Part shown: positions 1 to 12,340 of the stretch, piece by piece
Numbering within the stretch: the first letter of the stretch is position 1
Layout of the letters: each line of letters opens with the position of its first letter
Source of the DNA: Pictodentalium vernedei
Lineage: Eukaryota; Mollusca; Scaphopoda; Dentaliida; Dentaliidae
DNA length: 64,000 bases
Assembly (NCBI GenBank): GCA_031216915.1
Contig: CM062296.1
Location: 793,967,823-794,031,822, forward strand
Reading direction: 5' to 3'
Program-made: the position numbers and the translations under genes
The notes under the pieces: model-generated
Databases searched by the model: none
Told to the model about the DNA's origin: nothing
The model's input: only the letters and a program-made list of their open reading frames with translations

Positions 1-1480
1 ATTCGCTAGCTCACCCGGTGTAGCGTGCATTCATCGAATGGTTCGGCTGCCGGGTTCGTCCGTTGCGGTCTAGGAAGGAGATTTGGGTGATGCGAGCACT
101 TTAATTACTTTAGTACTCACCCAGTGACGGCAGATTGAGGACAGATTGGAGGAAGCCTGTTAGTCCGGTTCCTGGCTTGTCCAGGTCCGTCCGGGCTGTG
201 AGCGAGAGAGGTCCCTCTCTCGTCCAACAACATAGGGGACCGCATGTTGTGGTTCTGATATTTTACATTCGGAGCATATGTCTGTCGGTTGGGACGCTCC
301 GTTATATTGACAGTCCGAGAGACTGTCCATAATGCTTCCTCATCCTCACAGCAGGGCACACGACCGCACATTGGCTACGTGACCTCGAATATCCGATCAG
401 TTTCGTCATTCAGTGATTCCATGGCGAATAGGTCGTGCCATCCGGTAGCCAAGGGACACGAGGCCTATACACTCCGTTCGCTCGCATATTGGTAGTATGC
501 ACAGGGTAACGATCACGGAGCTTCCAGCGGCAATGCATTGTAGGACCGCTTCTCCTCAGGCCTCAGTGACGGACGTGCTATCCGAGTTAGCACAGTTGTT
601 TCGCAGCATCCCAGCAATTGACAGTTTCTTGGTCGAATCAGGAATTATCCGACGGCGCTGGGTCGGTGCGGTCCGCGGTTGCATCAGGTACGGACGACCG
701 AACGCTTTATAGGGTCCGGCAGGATGGCGAAAGGGATTCAAAAGATTTCGAGTTTTCCCTTTTGTAGTATCGGAAGCTGCCATTCATATCTTCTGGCATT
801 ATCTTCCAGTGATTGTTATTTCGGACTACATTGCTGCGATGTTGGATAAGAGACTTATAGCGTCATTGGACTCGGAATTTTCGATCGGTTCGGGGACATT
901 GTCCCTGACTTACCGACGCAGTCCAATAATTTCATTACAACATGTGTTTTATTTTTTGACGCTATATATGCATACAAGCCTGCTACCAAGCATGATAGTT
1001 TAGTTTCTTGTCCGCGTTGCTCATTTCTGCCGTTTTATCATTTATACGAATAGTTTATTTTGGCAGTGCAGGGCATACCGAGAGTTCATATGCGTCTAGA
1101 CGGTGTGGTTAAAGACTGGAAATATTCTTTTTCGCCGTCTATGTCTTTTCCAACTTCAATGTTGGAAACGGCAATGATGTCTAGTAGACTTAACTTAGAC
1201 GCTTTATCATACGTGAGGCGTTATCATTACGTCTTCAAGAAAAGATTTACGGGATATTATTCTCAATGTAATTTCTTTTGAGGGCAGTAGTTTGTTCACG
1301 TATAACTCCGCCCTTCAATGGCTGATTGGAGTTGGTTAGACGTGACGCAGCCCTAGCTACATCCACGCGCTTGGATAGTAAGGTTAAGAACTCTCTCAGA
1401 GTCGCTTCGTTCTCGGAGAAGCTTCTCTTCGACGGCAACTTTTCAGCAATCCATGAATTGCTCGATTTACACGTTCTCTT
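1..1480 (+). pseudogene. gag-like region of DIRS copy 1
   Basis: Homologous to 35113-36590 of element 5. Recognisable pieces in shifting frames include the SERGPSLVQQH segment (about 205-235), the segment before AQL (about 530-600) and the block ending in conserved 'aactctctcagagtcgcttc' (about 1387-1406). Many frameshifts and stops separate these; no frame stays open beyond about 75 codons. The reverse-strand 84-codon frame over the same DNA is a shadow: it recurs only because element 3 has the same DNA. Confidence 0.85.
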
Positions 1481-1484
1481 GTCT

Positions 1485-3360
1485 ATCTAGTGTTACAAGA
1501 GATTCAGACTGGGGCAAACATTCGGTGGTTGACTCAGTGAGTGCCACTGCAGTTGCCGGACCCGATTGTTGCTGTTATGATGGTTGCCAGTCAAACAGAT
1601 TGGGATATAATACTGATCCCAACGGATTCGAAGTGCCAGGGTCTTTGGGTTCCGCAGTCTCTTAGCAACCAATTATCTTCCGCGGAATAATGTTTTTTAG
1701 GCTTGCTTTATGTCATTGCATGAACATTATTCAGAAACGCATGCCCAAATCCTGTCCGTTAATTCGACAGTAGTGGCGTATCTCCGGAACCAGGGAGGCA
1801 CTCTTTCGTTTCCGTTATTCAATTTAATGGAAAGAATCCGTCTGTTGGTTATAGTACACCAAGTTCTGTTTTGGTCCGTCATATTCCGGGTCGTCAGATT
1901 GTTTTACCGGACTCCCGTTCACTTAGGGGTCGCTTGTTGCTGTCAGAATGGACTCTCAACAAACAAGTATTCAATCAGATTTGCTATCTATGGGAGCGCC
2001 CAATGATGATTTATTTACGACACAGCTTGCTAATCAATTGCAGACGTATGTGTTGGCTTGTCCGGATCTCTGAGCTAATGTCGTTAACGCTCTATTGATC
2101 TATAGGACGGAATGATAGGATATGCGTATCCTCCGGCGCTGTTGTTTCAGCAGGTATTGCTAAGATAAACAACCACAATACATTTCTGTTGATAGCATCT
2201 CTATCTTCACAGAGACCATGGGTAATTTACTCTGTTGTCTACTGTGGGACTTAACGTGAAATCTTCCTCAATGTGATGATCTTTTTTCACTGGGTAAATC
2301 GTGTCATCTTTATCACAACCCGCAAGGTCGCAACCTTCATGTATTCCGTTGTGTGGTCCGTATTGCATTGTAAGCATTGTACTGGATGAGCTTTGGATGC
2401 GATTTCTTACTATAGGAGATCCTCTTCTTCGCTATTCTATGCGACTAAAGTGGAGGCTCTTCCGTCGTTGGTGTAGGGATCATTATGTTTATATTGTTGA
2501 TCCCTCCATACTACTCATTGCAATTTTTTAGTATACTTGTTTCACCAGATCTACTGCAGCCTGTTATTATTAAGGTTATAGGTTTATGTTACCTCATACC
2601 TATGCACTCTAGGATAGTTTACAATTGAGTCTTATGTCTCTTTATCTAAGTCAGTTAGTAACTTTTTGATAAATAGACTTAGAATCTTTAGATTAAATTC
2701 CTATATGGAATTTAACTTCGGTTCTTATTTAGCTAAGTAATCATTTGAGCCTCTGGAAACAGTAGTTTTCAAATTCTGACCTTTTAGACAGTAATTCTGT
2801 TGGTTTCTCTTTTCTGAAGAGTCAGTGAGTTTCATGCACTATCGATGGATGATTTTCACTTTCGTAGTTTCGGAATCACTACTTCCTTTACTATTTAGGT
2901 TGGATTTTTGCATAAGAGTTAGGCTCCTAATATCCGGAACCTATTGTTATTAAGGTCCTTCCGTCTTCGTACGGGCATAGGCCTTTACTCTTTCCGGTTA
3001 GAGTTTATGTATTTATAAACAGATATCTGTTTATTACTACGGGCGTAAGCTTCTTCTGTCTTTGATGCCTAGTAGAAGGACGTTACGCTCCATTCTATTG
3101 TTAATGGATTCTATTAACTATCGGTACTACTTATGGTATATCATTGACTCAGCAGTTGTGCTTAAGATTTCGGCTCATGAAGTAAGAGTTCTTCTACATC
3201 TTGGGCTTACATTAATAGTGTCGCTATTATAGATTTTTGAAGGCTGCTCATTGTGCTCAGCCATCCACATTCATGAATTTTTATCTCAGAAATATCGAGT
3301 CCATTTCTGGAGGCCTCTATTGTTAGGTCTATTATCTACTGCTCAGAATGTCATTCACTT
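1485..3360 (+). pseudogene. RNase H and tyrosine recombinase remnants of DIRS copy 1
   Basis: Starts at the deletion junction 'gttacaagagattcagac' (like 37700 in element 5). The RNase H remnant holds 'ATGATGGTTGCCAGTCAAA' and 'TCGACAGTAGTGGCGTATC', which correspond to the TDAS and SDNTTVVAYI motifs. From about 2430 the YR follows ('AAAGTGGAGGCTCTTCCGTC' like 38670) to the HEVR-like segment near 3178 and the FYLRNI segment near 3280. Frameshifts are dense. Positions 1801-2697 are the part missing from element 3. Confidence 0.8.
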
Positions 3361-3458
3361 AACAGTTGCTACTATAGCTAGGTAGGCTGTCTGTTTCGGC
3401 AGTGTCTCTGTTCTGCTGCCCTCTTCGCTCTGGGCTATTTGACCAAGGGCAAGAAAAA

Positions 3459-3478
3459 GGGGGGGGGGGGGGGGGGGG
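3459..3478 (+). repeat. Poly-G tract, conserved position in the DIRS family
   Basis: A run of 20 G just after the remnant 'gggctatttgaccaagggc' and just before 'gagggtgttcccttgggtca'. A G tract occupies the same place in elements 2, 3 and 5 with different lengths, so it belongs to the element and is not a chance insertion. Confidence 0.85.
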
Positions 3479-3956
3479 AGGGTGTTCCCTTGGGTCACCT
3501 GTTTTACTATGAAAACAAGGGGATACCTCCTCCGGAGTTAGTAATTCTGAGCTGTTATTGGGATGGTTGTTTAGTGAGAAGTTTATGTTTTAAAAATTCA
3601 TTCAAGTCTTAGTTTTTAAAGTATAGCTTTTGAATATTGCATATGTCAACGGACATGATTATGCAATCCTCAGACACTTTTAAGGAGTATAAGAGTCTCT
3701 ATTCTCTAGACTTACTTTATTTATTGGCTTACTTTAAAAATTATTAGTATAAGGATTATATTGGATTTTAATAGAATACATGGATGTATGAAGCTCAATT
3801 TTGGAAGGTGTTGTATCTTTCTAATTTATCATAAATAAGAAAGATACATGTAAGGCCTAATACTTCTTTTTCCCTACAGGGGATGACTCTATTTTATATT
3901 ATTGAGCGTATTCTATTTTGCTCTATGTCCTTGGCCCTCCAGCCTTTTTACTATTC

Positions 3957-4044
3957 ATCTATTTCTGGGTCATTGGTACAGTATAAAAATGTTAAAAAAT
4001 TTTTAGTAATTTCTATATTTTTTATACTTACCAATGACCCAGAC
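3957..4044 (+). repeat. Internal complementary region (ICR) of DIRS copy 1
   Basis: The left half, ending 'gtacagtataaaaatgtt', is the reverse complement of the family's left outer end. The right half, through 'tatacttaccaatgaccc', is the reverse complement of its right outer end. It therefore spells the two termini joined, as in known DIRS elements, where this region templates completion of the ends. Confidence 0.8.
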
Positions 4045-4125
4045 GGGGATGGCCCTCCCAGGAGTTGGGAACTCTTGCCTCCCCGCTGAGTACATAGCGC
4101 TTACCAGGCACTGGTTATTAGAATG

Positions 4126-4246
4126 ATTAATGGCGCCAATTTCGGAACGTCCTTGACACTGCGCATGCGCAGTAGAGGTGAAGTGTGGAGGGCCTTTCAG
4201 GACATGTTTTCTTTGGTTTTAGATGCAAATTTTGGGGATTGGGGGG
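4126..4246 (+). repeat. Truncated right inverted terminal repeat of DIRS copy 1
   Basis: Same sequence as 23303 onward in element 3, including the GC palindrome at 4158-4173, but broken inside 'ggggattggggggcaaa'. The outer 80 bp or so are absent. Confidence 0.85.
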
Positions 4247-4568
4247 CAAAAATTACCAATCTTTGTGGAGCCAAAGATTATGGTGCCCAAACATAACCCT
4301 TTGTCTAACATGGTAGAAACAAAATTCCAAAAATTTAACCAATATAAGGCTAACCCAGCCTGAAATATCTGAATGTTCTCAATAAAATCATACAAATTTA
4401 AATATGGATATTATTGGAATTGACTCAACAAGCTGATTTCAATGATATCCATAATTATATCTTCTTTAATTTATCAAAAAACAGTAACACCATTTTGCAA
4501 ATTAAATTTCTTTTTTTTTTTTAAACCATATTCATGATTTGCAACTTGCAAGCACTATTACATTACTC

Positions 4569-4600
<32 letters not shown>

Positions 4601-5235
4601 ACACACACACTTTGCAATTTATCCACTGCAAGCACCCCCTGGGCTTCGACACGGGTCAGTACGGTATGTTAGGTATATGGTGTCAATAACTGAGGCACCT
4701 CATGATCTAAAGATAGGAAAAAACATTTTGAAGATCAAAGGCAGCAATTAATGTTAATTTATTTACACTGGTTGTGTAATAATAGAACCAGGTCCATCAT
4801 TTCTTGCAAAGCTGTTTTGGAGAACATTGTTTCATTAAACATGGTACCAGGACCTGGATTTATTAACTGGCAGAGTACTAAATTATATTTGGACATCAAA
4901 ATTTGTTCATGTGCCTTTGCCTTGTAAGAATTCATGGGAGAGTACCCAACTGCTCATAGGCACTCTCCAATATGAATTGTTACAAAGAAAATCTATACAG
5001 ACTGAGTAATTTCACTTAAAAAATGTAATATGGAGGAAATAAGAAGCATTTAAAATGTGGGTCATGCACTTAGGCTCAAATATGAACTTCCTGCACTCTA
5101 CCCATTAACACAGGAAGAACAGAATAGAACGATTTTGTCTTGATCCCTTTACATTATTTCTGATGGAACACAATACCAGGGACATAAACAAAACAAGAGG
5201 CTCCAAGGGGCCCGAGGCACTCACCTGACACAGGA
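4247..5235. other. Intergenic stretch with a poly-C/(AC)n tract
   Basis: No convincing coding sequence. It holds 30 consecutive C at 4571-4600 followed by (AC)5. Near 4868-5000 there is a weak relative of the TTAACTGG MITE seen at 30781 and 50577, with 'gagagtac' facing 'gcactctcc' as its hairpin core. The proline-rich reading over 4571-4610 is just the C run. Confidence 0.6.
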
Positions 5236-5500
5236 CAATGGGTTTTTAAATATTTATTTATTGATTGGTGTTTAAGGTCACATATTTATGCATAATGGCT
5301 AATCATGACTGCAACATGGAGATAAAGTCAAGTTTAGTCAATCGTTTATACCCATGTTGCCAATTTTAGAGGACTTCCACCCTAAGCATTGGTGACTGGG
5401 TCCTATTTTACCAGTAATACAGAACTTGTTGACCATAGTAAACAAGCACTGCCTCACTTCCCGGGATTCCCACAGGTTTCTTTTTTTCTCACAAATAGAT
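5236..5500 (-). repeat. SINE with (AATA)n tail
   Basis: Read on the minus strand it ends '...tatgtgaccttaaacacc' plus an AATAAATA tail (plus-strand 5249-5265). It matches the body and tail of 46480-46712 in the opposite orientation, including the segment around 'taggacccagtcaccaatgc'. Dispersed copies with the same 3' end and an A/T-rich simple tail are typical of SINEs. The 5' head here is not clearly tRNA-like. Confidence 0.6.
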
Positions 5501-6753
5501 TTGGCCTACTTAAAACTAATTAATGAACATGGTTTCATCAAAATTGTCGCATTGAACTGACATGGAAAAAAGATCAGACTCTCGGAGATATAATACAAAG
5601 TGAAGAGATTAATATAATTGACCTATTTTTAGTGTGGCAGTGGGAAATTATTTTTCTCTGGTGGTCATTGGTAAACATTAGAATACATGATCTAGATAAG
5701 AGATCATTTATATAATCATTTTAAGGTCAAATGTATCAGTTTAGTATTAGTACATACCAAATGATTACAATTGACCCTTTACTTTTAATGGTGGTGGATT
5801 CTCCCAAAGAGAAATGCTCTGCAAATTTCTGAGGTAGAATATCCTAGATTATGCTTGCAAAATGTTCCCATTATATAAACAGTTCTGATCTCTTGTTGTA
5901 TGCCAGTTGTATTTAGGTTTTGAAATCAAATCAAATCATGGCTGCCATAAAGCAGCCATGATATATCAACCAATACTTCATAGATTTTTAGTTCAAATCG
6001 GCAGACTTACCAGAGTAAATAAGCATTATTACTTCCCTTCCCTTGACCTGTTTAATTGCATCTAAATTACTAGTAGGAGTACCCGCCCTTTATCGTCCAT
6101 ACCAATTTTCATTAAGATTGGTCCAATGACAATAGACAAATAACCTAGCAGTGTTTTCTAGTCAAGTCTTGGCGGCGACTTGACTAGAAATCACTGCTAC
6201 ATGTAAGCCACTGGATGTAAGCTTGCTGTGGTCAGGTGTCAATTTAGAGGAACTGTCTTGGCCCTTAAGGGTTAAGAGTGTAAACTGCACCGTAGCTGCA
6301 AGTTTTGTTTCTTTGCCGGACATATTTTTCTAAGGCAATTTTAAAGGAAATTTTGCTGTAGAAAACAGCTTCTTCTGCAGTAATGATTGGCATAAACAAA
6401 TTTTGAGGGGTGTAATGAATATAAAAATTCCTAAGAGGCAAGTTTGTAGTACATGTACATTTAAATTTAGCATTTGATTCCATTTCTGGGTATACATTGC
6501 ACTTTCCAAGCAATAATATATAAGTTAGAGTATTATTGTAACAAAATCAAAAGAATATTGTGATTGCTGAACATTTATTTACAACCAAATATGCTAGTAC
6601 TTGTAGGTTGTGAATAGATGATGTACATGGGGAAATGTATTTATTTCAGTACTGGTACTTTTTATGAAAGAGAATTCCAATAAATTGTCAAATCGATATG
6701 ATAAACCTTTAAACATTGGTTATTCATATGGTCATTGAAAGATCTACAATATT
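5501..6753. other. Non-coding stretch with a small palindrome
   Basis: No gene supported. The only structure noticed is a hairpin at about 6155-6190, with 'tttctagtcaagtc' facing 'gacttgactagaaa'. An 82-codon open frame on the minus strand (6265-6513) has no recognisable motif or plausible splice context and I do not call it. Confidence 0.5.
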
Positions 6754-7190
6754 TTAATGCCCATGAATTTTTCTACCTCACTGGAGCTACAATTTAATGG
6801 CCATTAAAAACCATTCTGGGTGATTTCTTTTATTTAAAATGGTTCAATGGCCATTAATTCTTTTGAAATCTATGATTGTCAACATGGGTTTGCTTAATGC
6901 CCATTAAAAATGCTTTATGACAGTATGATGGGCATTAATTTATCTAATTTTATTTAATGGCCATGAGTTTAAAACCCAATCATGGCCATTAAACAAAGTC
7001 ATTACAGATTTTAATGGGCATGAAAATTATGAAGACCATATTTAATGGCAAATTTAATGACCAAACATGAAAATGACCATTAAATTGAGCAATTTTAATG
7101 GTTTCATTACCCAGCCATTACTTTTTTCATTACAAGAATTAATGGGTAAAAATAATGGTTTTTGGTGTTTTAATGGGTTTTTAATGTGTT
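6754..7190. repeat. Cluster of TTAATGGCCATTAA-like half-palindromes
   Basis: About fourteen variants of the palindrome TTAATGGCCATTAA or TTAATGGGCAT are spaced 20-50 bp apart, for example at 6754, 6794, 6847, 6896, 6930, 6954, 6981, 7012, 7042, 7076, 7095, 7137 and 7172. They occur in both orientations with A/T-rich DNA between them. Spacing is irregular, so this is not a simple tandem satellite. It ends at the truncated left edge of DIRS copy 2. Confidence 0.65.
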
Positions 7191-7212
7191 GCTTGTCCAG
7201 TAGTGATAAACT

Positions 7213-7722
7213 TGGAATGTGCACACCCAACAACGATTGATCCGAGTATAGTACGGAGGAAGCCTGTCAGTCTGGTAGCTAGCTCATCCAGGTCTATCCA
7301 GATCGCGAGCGAGAGAGGCCCCCTCTCTCTTACAACAACATTTGCTCCACGATGTTGTTGTATGTTCGTTCGTTAGTCGGAGCATACGTCCAATCCTCCT
7401 GTTCAGGACGTTCCGTTACATACACAGTCCGAACCGGCTGTTTTTTTGGCTTCCTCATCCTCATGTCAGCGCACACCACCGCACCTTAGCTATGTGACCA
7501 CAGAGTTCCAGGGGACGTTCGCATATTATATAAATGCAGGAATGAACGTTCCTGGAGCTCCTGCTTCGCCGACCAGGGAATCCAAGTCAACCAGGTTACT
7601 CCATCCACTAGCCAAGGATATGTGGTCTTTCCAGTTGGGACGTTTGCATATTATATAAATGCAGGAATGAACGTCCCTGGAGTTGCCAGTGGATAATTAC
7701 GTAAGATCACGGCTCCACAGGC
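7213..7722 (+). pseudogene. First, partial copy of the gag region in DIRS copy 2
   Basis: Matches 35217-35660 of element 5: 'cgagcgagagaggcccc', then the 'tcggagcatacgtcc' block and the segment near 'cacggctccacaggcc'. It is followed directly by the same gag region again, read from further upstream (7725 onward). A 44-bp direct repeat sits within it at 7514-7557 and 7639-7682, and neither half fits the family sequence cleanly. No frame is open across it. Confidence 0.75.
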
Positions 7723-7724
7723 CT

Positions 7725-9620
7725 TATTCAGGAACAAGAACGTGGTGATTTTTCGTGATGTCTTCAAAAAGTGTGCTTCCATCGTCACAGTCAAATGAAG
7801 AGCTAGAGGAAAAAGTGCTCATGCTATTACGTCAATTGCCTAAGAGGTCCCAAGTAGGATCGACGGCTTTGGCGTCTGCTAGCTCGCCCGGTGTAGCATC
7901 CATTCATCGAATGGTTCAGTAACTGGGTACGTCCGTTGCGGTCCAGGAAGGAGAGTTGGGTGATGCGAGCACTATAAAAATACTACGTGCACACCCAGTG
8001 ACGATGGAAATGAGGATGGTACGGAGGAAGCCTATTAGTCCGGTTCCGAGCTCGTCCAGGTCCATCCGGGCTGCGAGTGAGAGAGGTCCCTCTCTCGTAC
8101 AACAACATTTGGACTCAGATGTTGTGGTACAAACGTTTCTCAGTCGGAGCATACGTCTACCGCTCGGGACGCTCTGTTATATAGACATTCCAGAGAGACT
8201 GCTTTATTGGCTTCCTCATCCTCTCGGCAGCACACACGACCGCACCTTGGCTACGTGACCAGTGATATCTAGCCAACCTCGCCGACCCAGGGATTCCACG
8301 GCGACCAGGTCACGCCATCCGGTAGCCAAGGATACGAGGCCTTCATACTCCGGATGTTCGCATAAAGAAATATGCAGAGTCTGCGTCCAAGGAGCTTTCT
8401 GCGGCTAAATCCTGTAAGACCGCAGCTCCACAGGCCTCCGTTACGGACGTGCTATCACAGATAGCATAAATTAACGCAGCATCCCAGCAACCAACAGAAA
8501 CTCTGTCGAATCAGGAATTATCCGAGGAAGCTGGGTTGGTACGTTCCATTCCAGGTGCAGGCACGGACCACCAAGAATTACAAGTGGCCCGACAGGATGG
8601 CGAAAGGGTTTCCGAGGAGTTGGAATCTTCCCTTTCGGAACAACATAGATTGCCGTAGAGTTCATCCAGCATTATCTTCCTGACGTTGTTCCTCGGGATC
8701 AATATGTTGCATTGTCAGATAAGAGACTGATAGCGCCATTGGACACAGAATTCTTAATAGGTTTAGGGACATCGTCCCTGAGTTGCCGACACAGTCCAGA
8801 AATGTCTCACTGACATTTATGCTATTGAATGATGCTATATAAACTTGCTACCAATAATGGGCAAGTCCGGTTTCTTATCGACAAATGCTTTACATCTGCC
8901 TTTCATCAATTCAAGGAATAATTCGAAACGGCAGGACAGGGCATTCCGAGAGTTCCTCTGTGTCTAGGCGACCAGGCCGAAGACATATAGAATTGTCTAT
9001 ACCGTCGTCTGTGTCAATTCCAACCACGACGTTGGAAACGACAATATTGTCTAGCAGGATTAGGTTAGACACATCATCGTACGCAGTTCACCTTACCAGA
9101 GCGTTATCATTACGTCTCAAAGGAAAAAGAATTCTAGGAGGTACAACCTCCTTAACAGTTCTTTCAAGTAACTCCGCCCTTTTAGTGGCGATATGGAGTT
9201 GCTTAGACGTGACGCGGCCCTGGCTACATCCACGTGTGTGGATAGTAAGGTGAAAAACTCTCTCAGAGTCGCTCCGGTCTCCGGAGAGTTTCTCTTTGGC
9301 GGCAAGCTTTCCGCAATCTATGATCAGATAACTAGAAAGCTTCAGACTCTCTGCTATTCAAATCCGCTTCCATAGAGTCAGATTCAGCGGAGTAGGACAG
9401 GCACTTCTAGGGCGAATACGTCCAACGGAAGTTCCTATAGAGGTTCCTATGCGTCCTCTAGGTCTTACTCTAGAGACCGTCAGGGTAGCGACTCAGGTAG
9501 GGGCTGTATACTGGCCGAGTCATCCGGTCAGACGCCCCTAGGTCGGTGGGGCGAGGTGCGGGCCATGGAGGACATGCTTTCTCCTTCCGCAAGCCTCACA
9601 GGACCAGGAGGTAATGGTAT
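7725..9620 (+). pseudogene. Second gag region of DIRS copy 2
   Basis: Begins at 'tcaggaacaagaacgtgg' (like 34993) and continues to the glycine/arginine-rich C-terminus near 9530-9620. Recognisable segments are 'gcgagtgagagaggtccc', the ELSAAKSCKTAAPQ-type segment near 8395 and the conserved block at 9245-9275. The 24-nt segment 'aagaccgcagctccacaggc'+4 here matches the length in copies 1 and 4 and shows that copy 5 has lost 2 nt. Stops and indels are frequent. Confidence 0.75.
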
Positions 9621-9639
9621 TAACCTGTATCGTGTATCA

Positions 9640-11100
9640 GTGACCGGAAGACTGTCGAGTTTCTCAATCAATTGGGAGTAGATTACGGACATCCCTTCGA
9701 TTCGAGGTGATTTCGGAAGGACTGATTGTCCTTCAAATGAAAACCTCCGTTAACTTGAAGTCCAAGATGGACTCGGCTTCCGTAAGTCCGCAGGGAAGAG
9801 GCTCGCTTCCATCAGAAGTCCAGTCTCTTCGGGAATGATCGCGATAGAGATCGTAGAAATCCAGGAATTTCCAGGTTTCTACAACCATCCTTTTCTGGTT
9901 CCAAAACCAGACGGCTCGTTCCGTCCACTCATAAATCTGAGCTGGATAAACAAGCTGATCGTGGCTCCCAAGTTTCCTTATGGAGACCATCCGATCTGTC
10001 AGAGCGAGTATTTGGGTGTACGACTATGCTACGTGCATACTTTCACGTCATGGTACATCAGGCGTTCAGAAAGTATCTTCGCTTCTTCATCATAGGAGTC
10101 GTGTTTCAGCTCCGAGCAATATGCTTTCGTCTGAATCTAGCGTCCTGGGCTTTCACTCAAATATTGAACTCGGTAATGACTTTTTTCCGAGCTCATTCGT
10201 CTGTGATAACGTCGGCCTACCTGGACGACATTCTTCAGAGTTAACGCTTTAGAACGATGTGTAGAATCTGCTTCTATTGCTCCGACGTCTCTGTTTCATA
10301 AGTAAACAAGGAGAAGTCGGATCTGGTATCATCCAAGTCATTCACCCACCAGGGGATGAGCTTAGAGACGCACAACATTCTCGTTCGTCTGCCGTTAACC
10401 AGAGCGAAATTAATCAGTTGTTATGCTCGCTATTGTCTTTACTCAGACAAAGTTACAGCGAGAGAATTCATGAGACTGATAGGTTTGTGCGGAGCTGCTG
10501 CGGATCTTATTCCAATTGGGCGGCTACGCACTTGTCCTCTCCAAATCTTTTTGACTCAAAAAGAACAGAGTAGGAGGGTGAAGATTCATTTGCTCGATAC
10601 GGACATCCTCTTGTCAAGTCAAGTGAAGCAAGAGATTCAGACTTGGGCAGATATTCAGTGGATAATTCAGGGACTTCCACTGCAATTGCCGGATCCGAGT
10701 TTTACAGTTTTGACGGATGCCAGTTAAATAGGTTGGGAACCAACATTGAGCCCAACGGTTTTTAAGTGCCAGGGTCCTTGGGATCCGTAGTTCCTAATCA
10801 AGCACATAAACATCAGGAATTGATGTCATGTTGGCTTGTGCTACGTCATTGGTTGAACGTTATTCAGAATGCTCACGTGCAATTCTGTTCGACAATTCAA
10901 TGGTATAAGCATATTTTCGGAACTAGGGAGGTACTCATTCCATTCTGTTATTCAGGGTAACAGAATGAATCCTTCTGTTGGTACTAGAACATCAAGTTCT
11001 CCTATTGGTCCGTCGTATTCCGGGTCGTCTGAACGTATTAGCGGTCTCCCTTTCACGGAGGGGCCGCTTGTTGCAGTCAGAATGGACTTTTAACAAACGA
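9640..11100 (+). pseudogene. Reverse transcriptase-RNase H remnant of DIRS copy 2
   Basis: Contains the LVPKPDGSFRPLI segment (9895-9935), INKLIV (about 9945), then the core missing from copy 5: YFHVMVHQAFRKYLRF (about 10033-10080) and the stretch leading to AYLDDILQ (about 10214-10240). The RNase H parts follow: the TDAS motif near 10715, the 'ggcagatattcagtgg' block, and the remnant of NVLADSLS near 11030. Several frameshifts and stops make it non-functional. An in-frame first catalytic Asp for the RT is not evident, since the segment reads in different frames on either side of 10025. Confidence 0.75.
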
Positions 11101-11404
11101 GTATTCAATCAGATTTGCTACCTATGAGAGCGGCCAATGATGGACTTATTTGTGACGCATCTCAACAATGAGTTGCAGACTTATGTGTCAACATGTTCGG
11201 ATCCTCGAGCATTTGCAGTAGACGCTCTATCCATCTCGTGAGACGGGATAATAGGATATGTGTATCCTCCAGCGCCGTTGATTTAGCAGATATTGCGTAA
11301 GTTAAATAATCTCAATGCAAAATTCTGTTGGTAGCATCTCTACCTCCACAAAGACCGTGGATTAATGTATTCAGGTGTCTGTTGTGGCATATGCTGTGGA
11401 AGCT

Positions 11405-11697
11405 TCCTCCACATTTCGGTCCATTCTATGGCTAGATGGATTCAATTAGCTATCAGTACTGCTTATGATAATATCTTCAACACAGCAGTCTGCGCTTAAG
11501 ATTTTAGCTCATGAAGTAAGAGTTCTTTCTACATCAGGGGCTTACGCTAATAGCGTTGCTATTACAGATCTAATGAGGGCTGCATATTGGTTTCACTCTT
11601 TCACTTGCTCGAATTTGTACATCAGAAATATTGAGTCCATTTCTAGAGTTCTGCATTGTTTATGTCCGTTATCTGTTGCTCAGAATGTCGTCCACTA
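11405..11697 (+). pseudogene. C-terminal tyrosine recombinase remnant of DIRS copy 2
   Basis: After the deletion junction at 'cctccacatttcggtcc' only the last part of the YR domain remains. The HEVR box is near 11510 and the residues around the catalytic Tyr are at about 11615-11640. The first catalytic Arg region is absent because of the deletion. The reading ends at the same stop position (11695-11697) as copy 5. Confidence 0.75.
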
Positions 11698-11797
11698 AAC
11701 AGTTGCAACTATAGTTGTGTAGGCTTTCGGCTTTCGGTTCCGGCAGTGACTCTGTGCTGCCACCCTCTTCGCTCTGGATTATTTGATCCAGGGCAAG

Positions 11798-11854
11798 GGG
11801 AAAAGGGGTGGGGGGTGGGGGGGGGGGGGGGGGGGTGGGGGGGGGGGGGGGGGG
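11798..11854 (+). repeat. Expanded G-rich tract of DIRS copy 2
   Basis: A 57-bp stretch of G with a few T, flanked by 'ccagggcaagggg' and 'caggtgttcccttaggtc'. It sits at the same position as the G runs in copies 1, 3 and 5, but is longer and interrupted. Confidence 0.85.
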
Positions 11855-12340
11855 CAGGTGTTCCCTTAGGTCACCTGCTTTATAGTGGAAAGCAAGGGAA
11901 TACCTCCCCTGGACTCAGTAATTCCTGTCAGTACTGGGATGATTTTTAAAGTGTAAAGCTAATTTTTTCTCATCCATGTAATATTTTTAAAGTGTAACTC
12001 GGTGTGTAGTATTTGTATATGTCACATATCATGCAGACGTTAATATACAATTCTCGGACACTTTTAATGCGTATAAAGAGTCTCATTATCTGGACTTCCT
12101 TTATTTATCGGCTTTCCTTTAAAAATAATTACCATAATGGATTATACTGGAGGTTAATAAACATCATTGATGTTATTGTGCTCAAGTACAGAATGGTGTT
12201 GTGTCTTTCTCGTTTTGATGCAGATAGAAAGATACATGTAAAGCCTATTTCTCCTTTCTCCTCGAGGGGATAATTATGTATATGTAGTTGAGTTTATTGG
12301 ATTTCTTTATGTCCTAGGCCCTCCAACCTTTTTACTATTC

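Larger units (their letters stand above)
1..4246 (+). mobile_element. DIRS-like retrotransposon copy 1 (degenerate, RT-deleted, both ends incomplete)
   Basis: Collinear with element 5 (33686-40602) but full of stops and indels. Positions 1-1480 match the gag region. At about 1485 the sequence jumps to the RNase H region, so the RT core is missing. RNase H and YR remnants follow to about 3360, then a poly-G tract, an ICR and a right inverted terminal repeat that breaks off at 4246 (unrelated sequence begins 'ttaccaatctttgtgg'). The left part lies outside the window. It is nearly identical, lesion for lesion, to 20080-21881 and 21884-23400 of element 3, so the two share a recent, already defective ancestor. 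It cannot encode any of the element's proteins. Confidence 0.9.

Noticed and set aside
117-371. 84-codon minus-strand frame, repeated almost identically at 20194-20448
   Set aside because: Its conservation only reflects the near-identity of DIRS copies 1 and 3; the plus strand of this DNA is the gag region.
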